DNA of 51,642 nucleotides from Polyangiaceae bacterium (GTDB lineage: Bacteria; Myxococcota_A; Polyangia; Polyangiales; Polyangiaceae): positions 1-51,642 of the forward strand of contig JANXOF010000006.1 in NCBI GenBank assembly GCA_025353725.1, in the 5' to 3' direction. Shown here in pieces: positions 25,574 to 34,650 of the stretch; within the stretch, counting starts at the first letter, position 1, and each line of letters starts with the position of its first letter. The notes beneath the pieces are model-generated. The model ran no database searches. It was given only the letters and a program-made list of their open reading frames with translations, and was not told the DNA's origin. A program made the translations under genes and the position numbers.

Positions 25574-27235
25574 GTGACGGAGGAAGCTCTACCCTCGAAG
25601 TCTCTTGAGACAAGCGGCCTCGAATCGCGCACGTCGACGGTTCGATACCCGAGAGCGGTTGGGGACGTCGTAGCGGACAAGTACAGGCTTGAGAGTGTAC
25701 TCGGAGCGTCGGGGATGGGTGTCGTTTTCGCAGCGACTCATATGCAATTAGAGCAGCAGGTTGCGATCAAGTTCCTTCTCGGCAGCACTGTATCTGACGA
25801 TATGCGGAGTCGATTTGCGCTCGAGTCCAAGGTGATGGGAAAGATACGAAACCGTCACGTCGTTCAGGTTCTCGACGTAGGTAGCGTCGACGACGGAATT
25901 CCTTATATCGTGATGGAGCACTTGGCGGGCGAGGACTTGCTGCGCGTATCGAGACGCGGTGGGCTCACCATAGGCAATGCGATTTCTTACCTTGTCGAGG
26001 CATGTGAGGGTCTCGCGGCCGCGCACGCCGTCGGCGTTATTCATCGAGACATTAAACCTTCGAACTTGTTTTTAGCCAACGAACCTGACGGAACTTGTAG
26101 TGTCAAAGTTATCGACTTCGGCGTTGCAAAATTTCGGGGTGTCGACACGAATCCGGACGCAGGAGAGGGACCGCTCACTCAGACGGCCACCGTCATCGGG
26201 TCTCCGCGTTACATGTCGCCCGAGCAAGCGATTGATTCGAGGGGCGTCGATGCGAGGACGGACGTGTGGGCCCTTGGCGTGATTCTCCACGAGCTGCTCG
26301 TCGGTAAGCCGCTGTTCAAAGCGGCGAGTTTTGCCGAGGTACTCGTCAGTGTGTTGAGCAAGCCGATTGCCCACCCGTCGGACGTGTCTCCGCAGATTCC
26401 TCGTGGCCTCGGAGATGCTGTCTTGCGTGCACTTAGTCGCGATCGCGACACGCGGACGTCCAGTCCGCTGCAATTTGCTCGCGAAATTGCTGTCTTTGCA
26501 AGGTCCCTCGAGAACGAAGCGTTAGGTGACATGCGCCTCGCCGCGGTCTCGTCGGCGTCGCATCACGGGATTGGCGTCCCTCCGTCGAGCGCCGCTGCGT
26601 GCTTCGATACGCTGGCACAACCACAATGGGGGCTGTTGCAAGCGGGAAGCGTAGAGGTCAGCATCGTCGCGACCGTCGCTGCAGAGATGGATAAGCGACC
26701 ACGAAAGCGCTGGCCCGTGAAATTCGGGTTACCTCTTTGCATCGCGGTCGCCTCTGCTTTTGCGCTTTTTGCGCGCTTCACGCATGTCGCACGGACGACA
26801 AATGCCGCTGCCGTGTCTCCCGCGAAGCCAGAGGCCACCTTGGGCGCAACAGTCGAGCCATCGACGGCCGCGAGGACCGAGAGGACCGAGAAGACCGAGC
26901 GCATGCTCGAAGTCCATGTAACGGTACCGCCTGGAGCGAGTGTCATGGTCGACGGACGGCCCGACGTCGTAACGAATGGTACGGTGAGGTTACAAGGTAC
27001 GCTCGGGCACACGCACCACCTCAAGGCCACGTTGCAGGGACGGACCGTCGAAGCGGATATTGCGATTAGCGAAAACGGTCCGATCCCACCCGCGATTTTC
27101 ATGCCGCCTCCGATGGCCGCAGGAGGGCCGCAAGATGTGCGAGCAGGAGCGCGACAGGTGAAGGCGCCGAGCACGCTGCCACGCGTTGAGTCCGCTTCGA
27201 CGAAGAATCCAGATCTGGCAAGGTCCTTCGAGTAA
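25574..27235 (+). CDS. Membrane Ser/Thr protein kinase with C-terminal PEGA-like domain
   Basis: 553-residue transmembrane kinase. Kinase domain about 35-310 with GASGMGVVFAA glycine loop, Lys66, HRDIKPSN (Asp159), IDFGVAK (Asp181) and YMSPEQA. A single membrane segment lies near 383-401 (FGLPLCIAVASAFALFA). After a linker with RTERTEKTER repeats, a PEGA-like beta domain (about 444-500: VTVPPGASVMVDGRP) should sit outside the cytoplasm and may sense envelope or peptidoglycan state. GTG 25574 is chosen because TACGGT ends 7 nt before it; GTG 25565 is the alternative. Two bases after the stop a PEGA barrel protein begins, so both form an operon. Confidence 0.88.
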   Translation: MTEEALPSKSLETSGLESRTSTVRYPRAVGDVVADKYRLESVLGASGMGVVFAATHMQLEQQVAIKFLLGSTVSDDMRSRFALESKVMGKIRNRHVVQVLDVGSVDDGIPYIVMEHLAGEDLLRVSRRGGLTIGNAISYLVEACEGLAAAHAVGVIHRDIKPSNLFLANEPDGTCSVKVIDFGVAKFRGVDTNPDAGEGPLTQTATVIGSPRYMSPEQAIDSRGVDARTDVWALGVILHELLVGKPLFKAASFAEVLVSVLSKPIAHPSDVSPQIPRGLGDAVLRALSRDRDTRTSSPLQFAREIAVFARSLENEALGDMRLAAVSSASHHGIGVPPSSAAACFDTLAQPQWGLLQAGSVEVSIVATVAAEMDKRPRKRWPVKFGLPLCIAVASAFALFARFTHVARTTNAAAVSPAKPEATLGATVEPSTAARTERTEKTERMLEVHVTVPPGASVMVDGRPDVVTNGTVRLQGTLGHTHHLKATLQGRTVEADIAISENGPIPPAIFMPPPMAAGGPQDVRAGARQVKAPSTLPRVESASTKNPDLARSFE

Positions 27236-27237
27236 AA

Positions 27238-28989
27238 ATGGTGGCTCGATACGTAGGCTCCGTCGTTCTTGCGGTTGCCTTCTCCGCGGTGAGTTCGCAC
27301 GTTTTGGGTCAGTCCTTGCCACCCGGTTCGGTCGCGCCTCAACTGCGGACGGCTGAATCCGCGAAGGCCGAGGCCAGGGCCAGTTTCGACCGCGGGATAA
27401 CCCTTTTTGACAACGGTGCCTACGACGCCGCTCTCGTCGAATTTCAGCGGGCGCGTCGCCTTTTCCCAACGCGGTCAGCGAGCCGAAACGCAGAACTCGC
27501 ACTACGCAAATTACACCGCTTCGACGAAGCATTGGACATTGTCGAAGAGCTCCTGCGCGAGTCTTCTTTGAGCGATGCGGAGAGGCGCGGTCTCGTCCAT
27601 GAACTTCATGAGCTCACCGCGGTCGTAGGCACTCTCGCTGTCGGATGCGCTGAATCCGACGCTGCAGTTCTTATCAACGGTATCGAGCGAGGAAAGACCC
27701 CCTTGCCCCGACCGATTCGCATGTCTGCAGGAACGCACGTCGTTCGCGTGTTCAAGGAGGGTTTTTTGCCCTACGAAACGCGTGTCGAAGTGGCGGGCCA
27801 AGAAAACGCAACGGTCAGCGCGACACTTCATGCGTTCATGCAAGGCGGCCGCCTTGCGGTTTCGGAGGACCGCGGTGCGGCGGTTCACGTCGTGGTCGAT
27901 GGCATTGTCACGGGGACAACGCCGTGGGAGGGCACGCTGCCCGTGGGCCCTCACACCGTGTGGCTCAAAGGTGATGGCGATGTCGGCTCTCCCCCCGCAT
28001 CGATCGATGTCGCCCTGAATCGATTGAGCAAGCTTTCACTCGTTTCCGAACCGGTGCCGTGCGCGCTCCGTGTCGAGCCAACGCCAGTGAATGCGCGCGT
28101 AGCCCTCGATGGCGTCGATGTCGGCAGCGGAGTGTTCCGCGGTTCGCTTCGATGTGGAGGGCACGTGGTCGAACTCGCCGCCCCCGGCTTCTTGCCGACA
28201 AAAAAAACGCTATCGCTTTCGAAAGACATACCTTTCGTCTTCACCGATTCACTTGACCGCGACCCCAACTCAGCACTTTTTCGTGCCGCCAATCCGTCAC
28301 GCGTAACGTTCGACCTTCGCGCCGGTGTGCCCACCGGAGCATCTCTTGGAGGCTCACTTGCGGGAGGCTCGCAGGGGCCCGTGCTGGGATTAGCGGTTCA
28401 GGCTGGAGCAGGTTATCAGCTTGGATCCGGCTTCGGCCTCTCACTCGACGTGGGCTTTTTGACCGTCGGCCAATCGATCAACCAACGTTCGGCTTCCGCG
28501 TTCCCAATCGGCCTCGCGCCGCAACCGGGCGAAGTGAGGGACGAACTCGGGCTATCTGGGCCGATGCTCGGCGTGTCTCTCGCGCTTGAGCGAGGCGAGC
28601 GCGTAGTTTGGAGTGGGCGATTGGGTGCGGGGGCCTTTCTCGGCAGCTGGTCCGACGTGCGGTCGGGGGCGTTCACGACCGCTGGTGGCCTCGCCTACGC
28701 GGTGCCAGCGGTGACCGAGCGCGGGGAGGCGCGGTTCGCCTATTTGAATCCCGAAGTAAGGATTGGACTGAGACTCAGCAAACACATCGTCGCTCAAGTG
28801 GGCATTCAGGCACTTGCATTATTAAATACATCTAGCGCCACATGGAGCGATTCAAAGCCATTTTTAGCGGGACAATGCCCATCCCCGGACATAAGAGCGT
28901 GTGCCGGGCTCGCAGGATACGGAGCCTCAAAGGTTGTCGGAACATCACTTTTGGCACTTCCGCTCATCGGCGTACGCTATGAGCTTTAA
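27238..28989 (+). CDS. PEGA-domain outer-membrane barrel protein
   Basis: 583 residues, exported (signal peptide to about VLG-QS). About 40-100 is a TPR-like helical region (FDRGITLFDNGAYDAALVEF). At least two to three PEGA units follow, recognisable as AAVLINGIERGKTPLPRPIR, HVVVDGIVTGTTPWEG and ARVALDGVDVGSGVF. From about 355 to the end the pattern of alternating hydrophobic strands with Gly/aromatic ends (FDLRAGVPTGASLGGSLAGG onwards) suggests a small outer-membrane beta-barrel, and the terminal GVRYEL is barrel-like. It starts 2 bp after the kinase stop, so the two are translationally linked. A role as kinase partner in the envelope is inference. Confidence 0.84.
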   Translation: MVARYVGSVVLAVAFSAVSSHVLGQSLPPGSVAPQLRTAESAKAEARASFDRGITLFDNGAYDAALVEFQRARRLFPTRSASRNAELALRKLHRFDEALDIVEELLRESSLSDAERRGLVHELHELTAVVGTLAVGCAESDAAVLINGIERGKTPLPRPIRMSAGTHVVRVFKEGFLPYETRVEVAGQENATVSATLHAFMQGGRLAVSEDRGAAVHVVVDGIVTGTTPWEGTLPVGPHTVWLKGDGDVGSPPASIDVALNRLSKLSLVSEPVPCALRVEPTPVNARVALDGVDVGSGVFRGSLRCGGHVVELAAPGFLPTKKTLSLSKDIPFVFTDSLDRDPNSALFRAANPSRVTFDLRAGVPTGASLGGSLAGGSQGPVLGLAVQAGAGYQLGSGFGLSLDVGFLTVGQSINQRSASAFPIGLAPQPGEVRDELGLSGPMLGVSLALERGERVVWSGRLGAGAFLGSWSDVRSGAFTTAGGLAYAVPAVTERGEARFAYLNPEVRIGLRLSKHIVAQVGIQALALLNTSSATWSDSKPFLAGQCPSPDIRACAGLAGYGASKVVGTSLLALPLIGVRYEL

Positions 28990-29334
28990 TCGAGCGCAGG
29001 CTCCTACGGCTTGTCACAGTGACTCGCGACTCGTCGACCCGTAGCCATCTCAAAAGTCAGGCACAACCCCCCCCAGAGCCGATTCAAGTCGCACGGAATC
29101 TCCCTTCGGGCGATTCGGGTGGGAAGAGCGTCGTTCGCTCCAGCAAGGGCAGGCGTGAGAAGACCATTGGCTAGACCTTCGCCGAGCAAAAGCGACCTTC
29201 CGTGGTCGCGGCGTTTCTGAGCCCGCGGTTCGAGGATCAATCGACAATCGCGCGTTCTGCTGATAGCGCAGTCTATGCACGCTACGTCGAGGCAAGCCAG
29301 GCCCATGCTCCCGTCACGCCTTCTCACCGCTCAA
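28990..29334. other. Intergenic region, nothing identified
   Basis: 345 bp between the PEGA barrel stop and the cytochrome start used here. An in-frame ATG at 29275 could extend the next gene into it. No RNA gene or strong hairpin was noticed; a run of eight C lies at about 29068-29075. Confidence 0.4.
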
Positions 29335-32175
29335 ATGCTTTGCAAAGCGACGCTCGAGCGAGCGCTCCTCATGGGCGCTCTCACCGTTGTCAGCGCTTGC
29401 TCAGCGAACGCAGTCGTTCCGACATCCAACGTGCAAGCGACCTCACCCACGTCGGAAGACGCGGGCGCGGCCGACTGGTTCACCGCGATTCCCGAGGCAT
29501 CAACGGCGCTCGACGCGGAGGTCAAGCTCACCCTCGACACGCACCACGCCGCCCTCGCGACAACGCACCGCGAGCCGCAAGCTGGCCCCGTTCAGTCGAC
29601 ACGTATTCGGGGAGCGAGCGTCGATGTGACGGGGCGCGCAAAAACTATTGCGGCTCGGCCAGGCTGGGTTTGGGTCGACCTCTATCTGGAAAACCATGCC
29701 GACGTCGCGCTGCGGGACGTGACGTTTGCGCTCTCTTCGTCGAGTCCGCTCTTCGACGTCAATGTCGATCCGCTCACGGAGACGCCACTCCGTGCGTCGG
29801 CTCAGTCCAGCGACCCGCTCAGCGTTGGCGGCGTCGCCGCTCGCGGCGTTCTGCACGTCGCGTTGGCCGTCAAGGAGAGCATCAATCCGATCGACATCGG
29901 GCTCGTCATCCGTGGGACGACGACGACGCGGAGAGAGCAGCACTCGTCCGGCATCGCAGTCTCACCCGACGGCGAAGAGGTTTGGGCAGTCTCGAGCGAC
30001 GCGAATACCGTGTCGGTCGTTGACACAGCGAGCGATACAAAAATAGCGACCTTGCCCGTCCCCGCGAACCCGTCGAGCGTCGCCATCACGCCAGATGGCG
30101 CCTTAGTCCTCGTCGCGTGCGCGAACGACAATCGCGTCGTCATTGTGGATCGGAAGGAGAGGCGTGTTCTCCAAATACTCGGCGAATCGGGCGGAATGGG
30201 CCGCGACTTGCGCCACATCGTCGTGTCGCCGGACGGCACTCACGCGTATGTCAGCGCGTACGTTTCGGACCGCATCACGAGTTTGCGGCGCCGTGTCGAC
30301 GGGACCTACTCCGTCGACGGCGTACTCCCTGTCGGCCGTCGACCCGTCGGAATGGCCGCTACGGCGGACGGCGGCGCGCTCTACGTCGCGCACTTTCTTC
30401 CCCGGGGCACGGCGAGCGACAACGAGGGTTGGGTAAGCGTCCTGAGGCCTTCACCGCTCTCGCTATCGCGTGAAGCGATATGGCGTGATGCCGGCAATAG
30501 GAAAGAAGCCTCCTGTCTCGCACAGCGTTTCGGACAACCTGCGGATGCGCTTCTCTTTGAAGGTGTCTCCACGCAGCTCGCAGGCGTGTTCCTCGCTCCC
30601 GGCGGCGCACTCGCGTGGGTCCCAGGCTTACGGGTCGGCCCCACGGCCCTCTGGGAGTTAGCCTCAGGCAAAGTCTTACCGGGCATTACGCGGGCCACGT
30701 TTTCGCCGGCTTTCCTCTCGTTTATGGACACTCGAGATCCGGGCCGCGCGGCGCCAAAACTCAGCCCACTCGTTGTCGACGTTCCCGACGCAGATATCGA
30801 CTTTCTCCGTTGCGGAAAACTCACCTATGAATCCGAATCCGTGGTGCGAACGGCGGTCCCGGGCGAGGTCAACGCCATCTTCAGCAACGGGGCTGCCGTA
30901 CCGACGGGGTCGACCGCACTCTCCGAAGCGGGTGTGAGCCGTTTCGTCGCGTTCTCACGCGGTGGTCGACGCGCGCTTGTTCTTTCCTTTACGGCCGATG
31001 AACTGCAGCTTTTTGACACTGCCACACAGCACGCTTCGGCCCAGAGACAACTCAAACTAAGCGGCTCGAACCCCGTGAGCCTCGTGGTCACTCCCAACGG
31101 CGCGAAAGCGTATGTGCTTTATGAAAACTCCACGTTCCTGTCCGTACTCGATCTCAGCGCTCTCGCGGACCCAGAATCCCTGCCGGTCGCGAGCTTCGTA
31201 CCCTTCGAATACCGAACTACCGCGCGCGCCAACAACTCGTTTTTGACCTCGTCGAGGCTCGTGCGCTTCGTGGGGGAGGTGCCCGAACTGCCCCCCGTCC
31301 GCGAGATCAAACAAATCCGGGTCGCAGACGCGGATCCACTCGATCCCATCGTGCGCCGCGGACGCATCCTTTTCTCATCGTCGAACCCCGATAAGTACCC
31401 AACGCTCACCGCCTCGAGGCAGGCCGCTTGTGCCGCATGTCACCCGGGCGGCGGTCACGACGGCGCCGTCTGGGCCACGATGGAGGGCGAGCGCCGAACA
31501 TTGAGCCTGCGTGGCGGCGTCTTCGGGCGCGGCTGGCTTCATCAATCCGGAACCCATCGCGACATTCTCGAATTCACGGACACCATCGTCCCCGAGCGGC
31601 TCGGAGGAACAGGGTTGAACGCCTCCGACTCCGCGGCGATGGCGACCTACATCGCGCGCCATATTCCAAAGCTCCAAGCGCCCGAAGTCGACGACGCCAA
31701 GGCCGCACGCGGCAAGAAGATTTTCGCAACTTCGTGCGCCGGGTGCCATCAGGGCCCTGCATTCAGCGGCGGCGCGACCGATGGGAACGACCCTTGGGGA
31801 GGCGGGCTGGCGCGCGGCCCCGCGCTCTACGACGTGGGCACGGCGTCGAGCACGTCGAACGTAATCCTGCCGTCGTTTTTCACGTCTCGCCTGCCCCCGC
31901 TTTCAAGCCAGCTTTACGACTCCGTTCGTGGTGATCGCGACTTGGGCGACGGCGACGTTGCACAAACGACCCTCGATTTTCGCGCACGTCCCAAGCGGAC
32001 GCGCGGCTTCATCCGGCCACCGAGCCTCGTCAACGCCTGGGACTTTAGCGTCTTCTTTCACGACGGTCGCTACACCTCGCTCGATCAGGCCGTCCGCCAC
32101 CTCAACACTGCGCTCGCGTTAGGCCTTGCCGAGCCTGAGATCGACGACGTGGTCGCTTACGTTAAAACGTTGTGA
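29335..32175 (+). CDS. YVTN beta-propeller / di-haem cytochrome c peroxidase-like lipoprotein
   Basis: About 946 residues, envelope-located. From ATG 29335 the signal is compact (KATLER, hydrophobic ALLMGALTVV) with lipobox VSAC; ATG 29275 and 29305 are alternatives. About 180-600 is a beta-propeller of the YVTN type, seen as GIAVSPDGEEVWAVSSDANT, NTVSVVDTASDTKIATLPVP and VAITPDGALVLVA. The C-terminal third is a bacterial di-haem peroxidase/MauG-like part with haem motifs CAACH (Cys699, Cys702, His703) and CAGCH (Cys801, Cys804, His805), plus FHDGRYTSLDQAVRHLN. It may couple ligand binding by the propeller to a redox reaction; electron donor unknown. A palindrome 29 bp after the stop may end the transcript. 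Confidence 0.85.
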   Translation: MLCKATLERALLMGALTVVSACSANAVVPTSNVQATSPTSEDAGAADWFTAIPEASTALDAEVKLTLDTHHAALATTHREPQAGPVQSTRIRGASVDVTGRAKTIAARPGWVWVDLYLENHADVALRDVTFALSSSSPLFDVNVDPLTETPLRASAQSSDPLSVGGVAARGVLHVALAVKESINPIDIGLVIRGTTTTRREQHSSGIAVSPDGEEVWAVSSDANTVSVVDTASDTKIATLPVPANPSSVAITPDGALVLVACANDNRVVIVDRKERRVLQILGESGGMGRDLRHIVVSPDGTHAYVSAYVSDRITSLRRRVDGTYSVDGVLPVGRRPVGMAATADGGALYVAHFLPRGTASDNEGWVSVLRPSPLSLSREAIWRDAGNRKEASCLAQRFGQPADALLFEGVSTQLAGVFLAPGGALAWVPGLRVGPTALWELASGKVLPGITRATFSPAFLSFMDTRDPGRAAPKLSPLVVDVPDADIDFLRCGKLTYESESVVRTAVPGEVNAIFSNGAAVPTGSTALSEAGVSRFVAFSRGGRRALVLSFTADELQLFDTATQHASAQRQLKLSGSNPVSLVVTPNGAKAYVLYENSTFLSVLDLSALADPESLPVASFVPFEYRTTARANNSFLTSSRLVRFVGEVPELPPVREIKQIRVADADPLDPIVRRGRILFSSSNPDKYPTLTASRQAACAACHPGGGHDGAVWATMEGERRTLSLRGGVFGRGWLHQSGTHRDILEFTDTIVPERLGGTGLNASDSAAMATYIARHIPKLQAPEVDDAKAARGKKIFATSCAGCHQGPAFSGGATDGNDPWGGGLARGPALYDVGTASSTSNVILPSFFTSRLPPLSSQLYDSVRGDRDLGDGDVAQTTLDFRARPKRTRGFIRPPSLVNAWDFSVFFHDGRYTSLDQAVRHLNTALALGLAEPEIDDVVAYVKTL

Positions 32176-32204
32176 ATGGACAAGCGAGCGATGTCTTAGG
32201 GAAC

Positions 32205-32226
32205 GACCGAGAAGTACTTCTCGGTC
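32205..32226. terminator. Perfect 22-bp palindrome after the cytochrome gene
   Basis: GACCGAGAAGT joined to its exact reverse complement ACTTCTCGGTC, 11-bp arms with no spacer. It sits 29 bp after the stop codon. As RNA it would form a strong hairpin; no T-run follows, so it could also be a protein-binding operator. Confidence 0.45.
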
Positions 32227-32312
32227 GAGGCGGTGAAAGCATGCCGAGCCAAAGGTTCTCGACCCGTCTCTTTAGACATCTCGGCGCGCGGGAGGGTGAA
32301 TAGAGTCCAACT

Positions 32313-32450
32313 ATGGGTACCCACCCCAAGCTCCTGGACGCAGAGTTCCTAAAGCCGCTCGACAGTAACGAGCTTCTCATTCTTCACGACTTCCAAAACT
32401 CCGTTATCCGTACTTCACTCAGAATCGGGCTCGACGCCGAGCGCGCGTAG
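32313..32450 (+). CDS. Small open frame with leaderless-type promoter, possibly a gene start cut off
   Basis: 45 codons opening MGTHPKLLDAEFLKPLDSNE and ending in a TAG inside the antiparallel uma2 gene, which it overlaps by 36 bp. I do not recognise the protein. It is listed because TAGAGT (32301-32306) ends exactly 6 nt before the ATG, the same element and spacing as at the uma2 gene, and because its base composition is less GC-rich than its neighbours. It may be the 5' remnant of a gene that lost its rest when the uma2 region arrived. Confidence 0.3.
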   Translation: MGTHPKLLDAEFLKPLDSNELLILHDFQNSVIRTSLRIGLDAERA

Positions 32451-33269
32451 GCGTGCGGCGAGTCGATCGGCGCGAGACACGGCATCGTCGGCGCGGGACA
32501 CGGCATCGTCGGCGCGAGACACGGCATCGTCGGCGCGAGACACGGCATCGTCGGCGCGAATGCGTTCGATTTCGAGCTGACGCGCCGTCTCCTCCTCGCG
32601 GCTCACAACATCGTCGAGGATCGTGCCAAGCCGCACGATGAGCTCTTCGGCCTCGGGCAGGGCCGCCGAACCGCTATAGAATCTAACCCGCCCGGCTTCC
32701 ATGGCCAAGTCGAGGCCAAGCACCCGCGACGTCCACCTGCCCTCCTGGGGAAGGACCGGTTGATAGTCCGCGCGCTCCGGCACTAGGCGATATCCGTTCA
32801 AGCGCGAACGGAGAGGTTCGAAAACGAAGTACTCTGGGATCCCGAGCCGGGCGTACTTCGCTACGTTCTCTTCGAAGTCCTTCGCTCGGTTTCCAGACAC
32901 GTGAACCTCCAGGACGAAGTCGAGCCCTCGCTCCTCCGCAGAAACGACCCACCTCTCTCGAAGGCGAGGATCCACGTCCAAGACCGCCAGCACGTCGGGC
33001 CCAAACACCCGCTCATTGGGGTAGTAGACCGGCAGCTCCGACGACAAGTACACCCGGCGACGCAAGCGGCGGAAGTACTCGCGGAGGGACTCAAGAGCGC
33101 GCTCCTTCGGCAAGCGATGGCGATCGCCTTCGGGCGGATGAAGCCGAGGAACCTCCGAAGGAAGCGAGTCGGCAACGCGAACACGATGCTCGTCGCTCAT
33201 CGCCTCCCACTGCTCCGGCGTAGGGGCGCGCGGCTCGTCGGGATCCACCACGTAGGCTCCTGAAGGCAT
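32415..33269 (-). CDS. Uma2-family (DUF820) putative PD-(D/E)XK nuclease with heptad repeat tail
   Basis: 284 residues. The Uma2 core spans about 60-225: VYYPNERVFGPDVLAVLDVD (first acidic residue), LDFVLEVHVSGNRAKDF (Glu of the E-x-K-like motif) and YARLGIPEYFVFEP. Family members have a restriction-endonuclease fold, are abundant in cyanobacteria and Polyangia, and have no agreed function. The C-terminus (about 235-284) is a helical tail with four consecutive DDAVSRA heptads, predicted to form a coiled coil, encoded by a perfect or near-perfect 21-bp tandem repeat. ATG 33269 has TAGAGT ending 6 nt upstream. Confidence 0.86.
   Translation of the reverse strand: MPSGAYVVDPDEPRAPTPEQWEAMSDEHRVRVADSLPSEVPRLHPPEGDRHRLPKERALESLREYFRRLRRRVYLSSELPVYYPNERVFGPDVLAVLDVDPRLRERWVVSAEERGLDFVLEVHVSGNRAKDFEENVAKYARLGIPEYFVFEPLRSRLNGYRLVPERADYQPVLPQEGRWTSRVLGLDLAMEAGRVRFYSGSAALPEAEELIVRLGTILDDVVSREEETARQLEIERIRADDAVSRADDAVSRADDAVSRADDAVSRADRLAARLRALGVEPDSE
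32470..32553. repeat. Four 21-bp tandem repeats in the uma2 3' end
   Basis: Units at 32470-32490, 32491-32511, 32512-32532 and 32533-32553; only unit 2 differs, at one base. Each encodes DDAVSRA on the minus strand. Near-identity at DNA level, including silent sites, points to recent expansion and probable copy-number variation. Confidence 0.92.
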
Positions 33270-33527
33270 CGCTCGACTCTACGCCGACCGCCGAGCTGAA
33301 GCTACTCGCAGACCGTCAGTCACCGCACACGACGGAGCCGTAGGGTCAAACGGAGGCAACGCGGTCCCGCATCCCCAATCGATGGTTTTTGCTCTCAACC
33401 CGCGTGCGCGTATCCCCTCTCCCGCTTTGATCTAAGGAATGGCCTGGAACTTATAAGCGACGCTTTCGGAAGATCCCTTCACTTTCGAAAACCTCGCTGA
33501 TTCGCCAACGGACACCGTGTCAACGCG
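33270..33527. other. Intergenic region carrying the uma2 promoter
   Basis: 258 bp. On the minus strand TAGAGT (33276-33281) is the probable -10 of uma2. The remainder shows no gene, RNA or clear hairpin. Confidence 0.45.
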
Positions 33528-34560
33528 CTAGCGGTGTTGCGTGTCTATTTCGATAGAGTACGTGCCGGCGACGAGTTCGGCCACTCCAACGCTGTAGAGC
33601 CGTTGGAGCTTTACGCTTTCCTCATTCGTGACTACCTCGAAGTTGAGGTCAGGCTTCCCAGACTGGACACTGAGCACGGTGGTCTGTTCACCGACGGACT
33701 GCCACGAGAACTGCCCCGTCTTTCCTTGAAGGCTACCGTTGGGACGGGGTTGGATGCCGTCGGGCGTCACCGGCAAGACGAGATCAGCGGACAAGCTGGT
33801 AAGAGGCAGTTCTCCAGTCGACGCACTGGCATCGCGGAAGACCTTCTCATCCGTACCAACCGCGGTGCGAAAAGTTCGGACGCCCACCGCTGAGAGCTGC
33901 GCGCCTGCCAAGTTTGGCGCGCTCACGACGAACGAAGATACTTCGTCGCCAAATCCAAGCAAAAAAGGATCATGAAGTCCCGGTAAAAAAGCGTACACGA
34001 GAAGAGGTCCTGGGCCTTCAGGTAGCGTCGCCTTGAAATTGCCGATTAGCGGCACGGGGAGCAACGACGTCGTGAAGGCGAGGACTCCTTCCGGCGCCAC
34101 CGTAGTAGATAGCTTCGAATACCAAAAAGCACTTCCACTGTTTGTCGAGGCAAACACGTGAACGGCAACCTCTTTAGGCGCAGCCGCGCTCATAAAGGAG
34201 TGGTAAAGTGAAAGCGGCAACGTTGTCGTCCCCGATAGATAAGACATCTTCGTCTGACCAAATCCATGTGCCGATTCAGACTTTACGCTGACAGAACATC
34301 CCTCTACGTAAGGACAGCTCGCCGCGCCTACTGTCATCGATAGCTTTGCAGCGCCGGTGTCCCTGCCCCCTTCAGCACCTACCCGAATCGTCGGCGAATC
34401 GCTTGTGATCCCGAGAAATACGCGCGTGCGCCAGAACCCCTCCCGACCAAACGAAAGCATGCTTACGTCGTACTGCGGCTCGACATTCGAGAAGAGAAAG
34501 TGGCCCTCCGCTGGCACACAAGACACCAGAAGCAATCCTTAAGCGCCGTGCTTCATTCAT
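33528..34560 (-). pseudogene. Secreted/lipoprotein of unknown function, frameshifted in its signal peptide
   Basis: The main frame (33528 to 34535) encodes 335 residues beginning at LLLVSCVPAEGHFLFSNVEP, with no recognised domain; it is rich in Ser, Thr and Gly strands such as KMSYLSGTTTLPLSLYHSF and could be a beta-rich envelope protein. It lacks a proper start: a TAA lies just before TTG 34535 and nothing basic precedes the hydrophobic LLLVSC. Upstream in another frame, ATG 34560 has a strong GGGAGG and encodes MNEARRLRIA, an ideal signal-peptide n-region. Joining the two by a one-base shift near 34535-34545 restores a normal lipoprotein signal ending in LVSC. So either a recent frameshift mutation or a sequencing error. 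Confidence 0.62.
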
Positions 34561-34650
34561 GGACACCCTCCCGATTCGTTGACGGCACCGCTAGCAGAGA
34601 ATCCGACTGCGTGCCCGTAAGCGACCAGTTTATCGCGCAGAGAGCGTCGT

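Noticed and set aside
32470-32553. Regular 21-bp repeats that might suggest a CRISPR array
   Set aside because: Units are directly adjacent with no spacers and lie in frame in a coding gene.
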